From NCBI GenBank assembly GCA_020430675.1, contig JAGQJJ010000289.1, positions 1 through 5,878 of the forward strand: a stretch of 5,878 nt of DNA, in the 5' to 3' direction. Every line of letters starts with the position of its first letter. Positions within the stretch are counted from its first letter, which is position 1. Below are positions 1-5,878 of the stretch, one piece after another. The notes under the pieces were generated by a model. The model saw nothing but the letters and a program-made list of their open reading frames with translations, was not told the DNA's origin and made no database searches. The position numbers and the translations under genes are program-made. Origin of the DNA: Myxococcales bacterium (GTDB lineage: Bacteria > Myxococcota > Bradymonadia > UBA7976 > UBA1532).

Positions 1-577
1 CGAGGGCGATCAGGCCGGCGGCGATCAGCGCCGGGGTGCGGTGGGAGCGGCCGACGAAGGCCAGGTGCCAGACGACGCTGCCGACCAGCGCGATGACGGT
101 GCTGACGCCCAGACCGCCGGTGATCGGGGCCAGCGCGAGCCAGGGCGCAAAGACGCCCACGTCGACCACGTTGCCCACGTAGCTCGCCGGCATCGAGAGC
201 GGGCCGACGCTGCGCAGCCACTCGGTCAGCGTCCACACCAGCGCGGGCAGGGCGACGTCGAAGACCGCACCGAGGCGGCCCCACAAGGCGCGCATCAGCA
301 GGCCGTAGATGACCATCTGGCTGCCGGTGTAGAGGCTGAAGGCGATGAGAATCCAGGTGCCGTAGTCGAGGATGCCGTAGATGTGCACGCCGCCGAGCAC
401 GCCCACGAGGCCGGCAAGCGCGGCAGCGCGGGTCGCCGAGCGGCTGCCCCAAAGCGCGCAGAGCAGGGGCACGTTGGCGATCAGGGCCAGCGGGCCGAGC
501 CAGATGAAGCTGGCGCCGTTGAGCAGGCCGGCGAGGGTGGCCAGCGCCAGGCGCGCCGGGCCGGTCAGGCGCGGCAT
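1..577 (-). CDS. Apolipoprotein N-acyltransferase (Lnt)-like protein, N-terminal membrane part (3' end cut by window)
   Basis: Translating the minus strand from the ATG at 577 gives 192 residues without a stop, running off the left edge. The product is strongly hydrophobic, with about six candidate membrane segments (near residues 8-22, 26-43, 51-70, 73-95, 104-121 and 144-172) and a further one starting near 181. Residues 80-84 (FSLYTG-like), 110-122 (LPALVWTLTEWLR) and 149-157 (LAPITGGLG) match in order and spacing the Lnt stretches around SLYTG, APALW..TEFLRG and LAPI.GV. Lnt is an inner-membrane enzyme that N-acylates the N-terminal cysteine of lipoproteins. Its nitrilase-like catalytic domain with the Glu-Lys-Cys triad would lie beyond the window, so activity cannot be judged. 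The conserved Lnt loop GFPW..GYSQ is not recognisable; residues 125-140 read quite differently, so this may be a divergent paralogue. The ATG has no clear Shine-Dalgarno. An in-frame TTG at 607 would overlap the upstream stop and is an alternative start. Confidence 0.66.
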   Translation of the reverse strand, partial: MPRLTGPARLALATLAGLLNGASFIWLGPLALIANVPLLCALWGSRSATRAAALAGLVGVLGGVHIYGILDYGTWILIAFSLYTGSQMVIYGLLMRALWGRLGAVFDVALPALVWTLTEWLRSVGPLSMPASYVGNVVDVGVFAPWLALAPITGGLGVSTVIALVGSVVWHLAFVGRSHRTPALIAAGLIAL

Positions 578-600
578 GAAGCGTGCGTCGTCGGGCGCGG

Positions 601-1128
601 CTACCAAGGCAGTTCTCGCGCGTTGAGCAGCGCCCACTCGGCGGTGGCGGGCGGCAGGGCCTCGCGGTCGATGAGCAGCACGCCCAGCGCGGGATCGAAG
701 ACCACCGGGGTGACGCCGAACAGGTCGATGAGGAGCTGCGGGCCGGCGGCGGTCAGGCGCAGGCGGGGCGGGGTGCCATCCCAGCGCACGTCGTCGACGC
801 GGCGGGCTTCGAGGCCGAGCGCGGCGAGCGTCGTTTCCCACGCGGCGATCGTCGGTTCGGGCTCAGGGGCCTCGGCGGTGCTGCGGGAAAACCGGGCGCG
901 CAGCTCGGCGCGCATCCCACCGGGGCGTGGATCGAGCAGCCAGCCCGCAGCGGTCCGATGCGGGGGCAGATGCAAGCGAAACAGGCCCTGCACGGGCACA
1001 TCCGCGCGCAGCTCGCGCGCGGCGCCGACGGCGGCGAAGACCATCCAGGCGGCCATCGCCAACAGGAGAAGCGGTCCGAGCAGGCGTCCGGTGCGGGAGC
1101 GGGAGGCAGGATCGGGTGGCGCGGCCAC
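601..1128 (-). CDS. Unrecognised small protein with one N-terminal membrane anchor
   Basis: I do not recognise this family. From a GTG at 1128 it encodes 175 residues ending in TAG at 601. A basic, Pro/Ser-rich N-terminus of about 15 residues is followed by one hydrophobic helix (about residues 16-37, LLGPLLLLAMAAWMVFAAVG). The remaining ~135 residues are soluble, which suggests a bitopic protein with its C-terminal domain outside the cytoplasm. The hydrophobic segment is long and lacks a cleavage or lipobox-like cysteine, so an uncleaved anchor is more likely than a signal peptide. The C-terminal part alternates short hydrophobic strands (LLIDLFGVTPVVFDP, LGVLLIDRE) typical of a small alpha/beta or all-beta domain. 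The GTG lies four bases after the kinase stop, fitting translational coupling, but no Shine-Dalgarno is evident. An in-frame ATG at 1194 would give 197 residues and overlap the kinase by 62 bases. Those extra residues are low-complexity Pro/Arg/Ser and look like a shadow of the kinase gene. The following Lnt-like gene suggests an envelope role, which is inference only. Confidence 0.68.
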   Translation of the reverse strand: MAAPPDPASRSRTGRLLGPLLLLAMAAWMVFAAVGAARELRADVPVQGLFRLHLPPHRTAAGWLLDPRPGGMRAELRARFSRSTAEAPEPEPTIAAWETTLAALGLEARRVDDVRWDGTPPRLRLTAAGPQLLIDLFGVTPVVFDPALGVLLIDREALPPATAEWALLNARELPW

Positions 1129-1132
1129 CGGA

Positions 1133-4100
1133 TCAGGGGTCGTGGGCCAGGCGGAACCCGACCGAGACCGAGACCGCTTCGGCGGCGGTGGCATGGCGCG
1201 AGGCGACGCGGGCGTGCAGGTCCAGGTGGTTCCAGCTTCCGCCGCGGCAGATGCGCTCGATGTGGTCGGTCTCGACCTCGGTGGCGGCGGCGGTCGACGT
1301 CCAGTCGCTCACGCCCCCGGCCAGGTCCATCACCCCGAACGGGCTGCGGTCGGTGGCGTAGCTGCCGCACGGTTCGAGGCCGGCGACGCCGGGGCGGGAA
1401 TGGGCCGATTTGCAGTAGGTCGGCTCCCAGGTATTGCCCCACGGGAAGTGGCGCAGATCGGCGCCGCGGGCGGCGACCTCCCACTCGATCTCGGTGGGCA
1501 GTCGGTAGCGGATGCCGTCGATGCGGCTGCGCCACTTGCAGTAGGCGAGCGCGTCGTCGTAGCTGATGCCGAAGACCGGCCAGTTCTGGTCCCACGGCAC
1601 GCCGTTGGGGTCGCGTTCGGGCACGAAGAACTGGTTGTCGCGCTGGCCATAGAGCGTGCCGCCGCCGGCGAAGAGGCGCGGGCTGCGCCGCACGGCCTGC
1701 TCGAAGTCGTCGGTCGCGATGGCGTTGAGGAAGTCGAGGTACTGCCGGCAGCTCACCGGCAGGCGCGCGAGGCAGAAGTCGTTGACCTGCGCCGACTGGC
1801 GCGGCAGGCCCCACGAGGCATCGGGGTCGCCGCCCACCATCATGTGGGCGCCGGGGATGTAGACGAAGCCGGCGCCGATGGCGCGGTCGGTGCGCAGGCG
1901 GACCTGCAGCGAGGCTTCGCCCAGGCGCTCGATGCGCAGCGGCACCTGGGTGTCGCGCAGGCCGGGCGCACGCAGCACCAGCAGGTAGCTGCCCATCGGC
2001 AGCGGGTCGACCACGACCGGCGTGCGGCCCAGGTCGCGCGGGTTGGTCGGGGTCAGGATCTTGTCGGTCTCGTCATACGAGAACAGCACCGCGCGGGCGC
2101 CGGGCGGGTCGGTCTCGACCTGCAGGCGGCCATCGCCGCGCAGCAGCTCGGCGTAGTTGCCGGTGTCGACCGCGCGCAGCACCGTCTCGTATTGCAGCAT
2201 CGACGGGCGGTCGCCCTCGTGCTCGGCCTGCAGGAAGCCGCCCCAGTAGAGCTGGCAGAGACCTTCGCGCGCTTCGGCGTCGTCAGGGTTGGCGACCAAC
2301 GCCTGGCGGAACGATTGCGCGGCCAGGGTGAAGGCTTCGACGCGCTCGCGGCGGGCGGCGTCGAGGCGCAGCTCGGCGTCCCACAGCGCGCGCCGCAGCT
2401 CGGCGCCGGCCCAGGGCGGCAGGCGCAGGCGCTCGGATTCGACCTCGGCCATCAGGCGCTCGGCGGCGCGGGTATGGCGGCGGTAATCGTCGACGTGGCC
2501 CTTGGCGGCGGCGGTCTGCCGGGTGGCCTCCTGCCGCTGCCGCTCCTTCTCCATCGCGCCTTCCTGGAACTCTTCGATCGCCTTGTGCAGATCGAGCACG
2601 CTGCCATAGCGCTGGCCGATGTCTTTCGACAGGCAGCGAATGCAGATCTCTTCGAGTTCGGCAGGAATGTTGCGCGACGGGGCGCGCTTGCGCGGCGGAA
2701 TCACCCGCTCGCGCAGCATCTTGCGGATGATGGCGCGCGCGTCGCGGCCGGTGTAGGGCGGGCGCAGGGTCAGAATCTCGTAGAGGACGGCGCCCAGGCT
2801 GTAGACGTCGGAGCGCTCGTCCACGTCGTCGAGCTGGCCCAGCGCCAGCTCAGGCGGCATATAACCCGGCGTGCCGATGACCTCGCCGTGCCGCGTGGCC
2901 CAGCGGCTGAGCTGCTCGCGGTGGCTCTTGACCTTGCCGTCGGCGTCCTCTTCGCGGCGCAGGATCTTGGCCAGACCCCAGTCCATGACCAGCACTTCAC
3001 CGAAGTCACCGAACATCACGTTCGAGGGCTTCAGGTCGCGGTGCACCACGCCCCGGCTATGCGCGTAGGCGATGCCCATGCACACCTGCTGGAAGGCGTT
3101 GATCAGGCGGGCCCTGGTGAACTGCTTCTCGATCTCGACATCGCTGCGGCGCAGGTCGCGCAGGATGTCGCGCAGGGTGCGGCCCTTCACGAGCTTCATC
3201 GTGAAGAAGACCTGACCCTCGCGATCGGTGCCCAGATCGTAGACCGGCACGATGTTCGGGTGCTGCAACTGCCCGGTGATCTGCGCCTCTTCGGTGAAGC
3301 GCAGCTGCATGCCGATCTGCTCGTCCTTGCCCTTGATGAGCAGCTTCATCGCCACCGTGCGGTCGATGTTCTGGTCGACCGCCTTGACGATGCGGCCCAT
3401 GCCGCCGCGCGCGATCTCTTCGCCGAGCACGTAGCGCGAGGGGTCGTTGTGCAGGTCGGGCAGCACGTCGGTGCGCCGGTCGCCGCGCCGGGTGGCGCGC
3501 GGCTCGGGGCCGGGGCCGCGGAACGGCAGCGATGAGGGGTCGACCTTCTCGCTGATCAGCGGGTTCGTGTGGGCGCTGTCGTCTTCGAGCTGCACCGCGC
3601 GGCCGGGCAGGGGCGCCAGCTCGGGCTCGACCACCGGCGGGCGGCTGTCGAGCGTGGGGTCGTACTCCATGCTGCCGACAAACCGCAGCCCGCTCTCGGC
3701 GGCCAGCTTCTCGTCCGAGACCAGCAGCTCGTCGGAAGAGAAGGGCTTGGGCCCGTGCTCACTGCGCGGGTAGGGCAGCGACGCGGGGCGCGCCCGCAGG
3801 GCCGGCACTTCCTCGGCGTCGGGGAAGGTGAACTCCTGATCGTCGGCGAACGGATCGGCGAGCACGTCGGCGGGCCGGGCCGAGGCGGGCAGCTCGGCCG
3901 CCGGCAGCTCGATCGAGCGCTCGGCAGCGCCGAAAAACGGCGAGGGCGTCGGTTCGGGCGTCGGGCCGGCGGCCAGAAAATCAAACGGGTCGTCGCTGAG
4001 CAGCGCCCGAAAGTCCTGCTCGTTGGGGTCGGCCGCGGCGGTCGGCGAGTGCGAGATGTTGAAGGGCAGGTCGATGCCCGAGGGCCGGCGCGCGTTCTCT

Positions 4101-4471
4101 TCCGAGTCGAGCGGGCGTCGCGCCACCCGGGGCAGCGGCGGCATCTCGACCGACTGCGCGTCGCCGCGCGTCGGCAGGGCGGGTCGATCGCCGCGCCCAC
4201 GGCCGGGAAGCGGGGGCAGGGCGGAGGCGGGTCGATCGACCACCGCCACCACGTCGGCGCCAAACGGCATCTCATGATCGGCGGCGGTCAGCTCCTCGGC
4301 GACCAGCGTATCGAGCTGGTGCTGCGAGGTGAGGCCCATCTCGATCAGCAGTTCGCCAAGCGAACGTCCCCCGGCGGCGGCGACGCGCCGGAACTGATTG
4401 AGCATGGGCTCAGGCACGCCCAGCTTGTCCCGGACCAGGACGATCAGGCGCGCGTCATCGAGGGTCGCCAC
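1133..4471 (-). CDS. Ser/Thr protein kinase with GspE-like N-terminal module, PEGA and FGE-like C-terminal domains
   Basis: This is a 1112-residue multidomain eukaryotic-type kinase. Residues ~24-62 resemble the N-terminal domain of GspE/MshE-type secretion ATPases (SLGELLIEMGLTSQHQLDTL). Residues ~65-340 are a Pro/Asp/Ala-rich, probably disordered linker. The kinase domain (~347-635) has a glycine loop (ARGGMG), VAMK Lys376, a likely helix-C Glu395, HRDLKPSN (477-484), DWG in place of DFG (Asp497), GTPGYMPPE (533-541) and DVYSLG (555-560). All catalytic residues are present, so it should be active. A charged helical stretch follows (~636-715), then a TPR-like repeat (~711-740), a PEGA-like beta domain (~780-860, DPPGA and MGSYLLVLRAPG) and an FGE-sulfatase/SUMF1-type domain (~866-1112, from FVYIPGA to GFRLAHDP). 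That last domain lacks the FGE active-site cysteines. No membrane helix is seen, so it is probably cytosolic. The GTG start is preferred because GGAG lies six bases upstream; the adjacent TTG at 4474 would leave only three. Targets are unknown. Confidence 0.93.
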   Translation of the reverse strand: MATLDDARLIVLVRDKLGVPEPMLNQFRRVAAAGGRSLGELLIEMGLTSQHQLDTLVAEELTAADHEMPFGADVVAVVDRPASALPPLPGRGRGDRPALPTRGDAQSVEMPPLPRVARRPLDSEENARRPSGIDLPFNISHSPTAAADPNEQDFRALLSDDPFDFLAAGPTPEPTPSPFFGAAERSIELPAAELPASARPADVLADPFADDQEFTFPDAEEVPALRARPASLPYPRSEHGPKPFSSDELLVSDEKLAAESGLRFVGSMEYDPTLDSRPPVVEPELAPLPGRAVQLEDDSAHTNPLISEKVDPSSLPFRGPGPEPRATRRGDRRTDVLPDLHNDPSRYVLGEEIARGGMGRIVKAVDQNIDRTVAMKLLIKGKDEQIGMQLRFTEEAQITGQLQHPNIVPVYDLGTDREGQVFFTMKLVKGRTLRDILRDLRRSDVEIEKQFTRARLINAFQQVCMGIAYAHSRGVVHRDLKPSNVMFGDFGEVLVMDWGLAKILRREEDADGKVKSHREQLSRWATRHGEVIGTPGYMPPELALGQLDDVDERSDVYSLGAVLYEILTLRPPYTGRDARAIIRKMLRERVIPPRKRAPSRNIPAELEEICIRCLSKDIGQRYGSVLDLHKAIEEFQEGAMEKERQRQEATRQTAAAKGHVDDYRRHTRAAERLMAEVESERLRLPPWAGAELRRALWDAELRLDAARRERVEAFTLAAQSFRQALVANPDDAEAREGLCQLYWGGFLQAEHEGDRPSMLQYETVLRAVDTGNYAELLRGDGRLQVETDPPGARAVLFSYDETDKILTPTNPRDLGRTPVVVDPLPMGSYLLVLRAPGLRDTQVPLRIERLGEASLQVRLRTDRAIGAGFVYIPGAHMMVGGDPDASWGLPRQSAQVNDFCLARLPVSCRQYLDFLNAIATDDFEQAVRRSPRLFAGGGTLYGQRDNQFFVPERDPNGVPWDQNWPVFGISYDDALAYCKWRSRIDGIRYRLPTEIEWEVAARGADLRHFPWGNTWEPTYCKSAHSRPGVAGLEPCGSYATDRSPFGVMDLAGGVSDWTSTAAATEVETDHIERICRGGSWNHLDLHARVASRHATAAEAVSVSVGFRLAHDP

Positions 4472-4477
4472 CAAGCG

Positions 4478-4481
4478 CTCC
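4478..4481 (-). promoter_or_regulatory. Ribosome binding site deciding the kinase start
   Basis: GGAG on the minus strand lies just after the TAA stop of the upstream synthase gene (4484-4486). It is six bases before the GTG at 4471 and only three before the TTG at 4474. The spacing favours GTG. The position of the site, within the 12-base gap between the genes, suggests that ribosomes finishing the upstream gene can reinitiate here. Confidence 0.55.
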
Positions 4482-4483
4482 GC

Positions 4484-5724
<1,241 letters not shown>

Positions 5725-5725
<1 letters not shown>

Positions 5726-5878
5726 CAAATCGCCTCCACGATGATCGAGATGCCCTGCCCGCCGCCGATGCACGCGCTGCCGAGCGCGCGGCCGCCACCG
5801 CGGCGGCGCAGCTCGTAGAGCAGGTGGGTCATGATGCGGGCGCCGGTGGCGCCGAGCGGGTGGCCAAGCGCGATGGCG
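5725..5878 (-). CDS. Thiolase (acetyl-CoA acetyltransferase / 3-ketoacyl-CoA thiolase family), C-terminal end only
   Basis: Only the last 50 codons and the TGA stop are in the window; the 5' part lies beyond the right edge. The fragment opens with [15 protein letters not shown], the conserved block holding the thiolase active-site histidine. It ends with [14 protein letters not shown], which holds the second active-site cysteine (the general acid/base Cys near the C-terminus). Both catalytic residues visible here are intact. GGGQGI rather than GGGMG is a form seen in broad-range 3-ketoacyl-CoA thiolases such as BktB as well as in other members, so chain-length preference cannot be assigned from this tail. 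Thiolases interconvert acetyl-CoA plus acyl-CoA and 3-ketoacyl-CoA in the cytosol. The stop overlaps the next gene's ATG by one base, pointing to co-translation with the synthase-like enzyme and perhaps a shared acyl-CoA pathway. Confidence 0.93.
5733..5737 (-). promoter_or_regulatory. Ribosome binding site of the synthase-like gene, inside the thiolase end
   Basis: The minus strand reads GGAGG within the last codons of the thiolase, seven bases before the ATG at 5725. Together with the shared base of the TGATG stop/start overlap, it supports translational coupling of the two genes. It also fixes the synthase start, removing 16 upstream in-frame residues that only reflect thiolase sequence. 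Confidence 0.7.

Noticed and set aside
1129..1194. Upstream ATG extension of the small membrane protein, overlapping the kinase by 62 bases
   Set aside because: The extra 22 residues are Pro/Arg/Ser low complexity produced by kinase coding sequence in another frame, and no Shine-Dalgarno precedes the ATG. It is kept only as an alternative start.
753..1814. A 353-codon minus-strand frame overlapping the FGE-like domain and the small membrane protein
   Set aside because: The product is Pro/Arg/Ala-rich low complexity, out of frame with two genes that show coherent domains, so it is a compositional artefact.
866..1876. Reading the FGE-like domain as a functional sulfatase-activating enzyme
   Set aside because: The catalytic cysteine pair after GGS is missing, and no sulfatase gene is nearby.
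41..3535. A 1164-codon open frame on the plus strand, antisense to the kinase, the small membrane protein and the Lnt-like gene
   Set aside because: Its product is low-complexity and rich in Ala, Gly, Arg, Gln, His and Asp with no domain signature. It covers three well-supported minus-strand genes across their boundaries. In very GC-rich DNA such stop-free antisense frames arise because stop codons are rare.

Overview
The window is very G+C-rich (about 70% by eye), densely coded, and read entirely on the minus strand. It holds five co-oriented genes with almost no space between them. In transcription order (right to left) they are: the last 50 codons of a thiolase; a 413-residue enzyme of the 2-isopropylmalate/homocitrate synthase (DRE-TIM) class; a 1112-residue multidomain Ser/Thr protein kinase ending in PEGA and formylglycine-generating-enzyme-like (FGE-like) domains; a 175-residue single-pass membrane protein of unknown function; and the N-terminal membrane part of an apolipoprotein N-acyltransferase (Lnt)-like protein that runs off the left edge. 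Both edge genes are cut by the window.

The junctions suggest one transcript. The thiolase stop and the synthase start share a base (TGATG). Twelve bases separate the synthase from the kinase. Four bases, or an overlap if an earlier start is used, separate the kinase from the small membrane protein, and 23 bases separate that from the Lnt-like gene. No promoter, terminator, RNA gene, mobile element or CRISPR array is visible, and no gene-free stretch exceeds a few tens of bases.

The organism is probably a high-GC bacterium with a large eukaryote-like kinase repertoire. The kinase has the signature MDWGLAK / GTPGYMPPE and the order kinase, coiled coil/TPR-like, PEGA, FGE-like. From family knowledge this fits Myxococcota and other former Deltaproteobacteria, or Planctomycetota. 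The sequence alone does not decide between them.

Functionally, the thiolase and the synthase-like enzyme form a translationally coupled pair likely to act on acyl-CoA or 2-oxo acid substrates. The kinase appears cytosolic and carries a type II secretion/pilus-ATPase-like N-terminal module, a long disordered linker, and an FGE-like domain that lacks the catalytic cysteines. The two downstream genes are envelope proteins. Whether the kinase regulates the metabolic pair or the envelope pair, or is only co-transcribed with them, cannot be read from the sequence.

I did not find a clear, wholly new system. The most notable items are the inactive-looking FGE domain fused to an active-looking kinase, the synthase-like enzyme of unassigned substrate, and the unrecognised small membrane protein.
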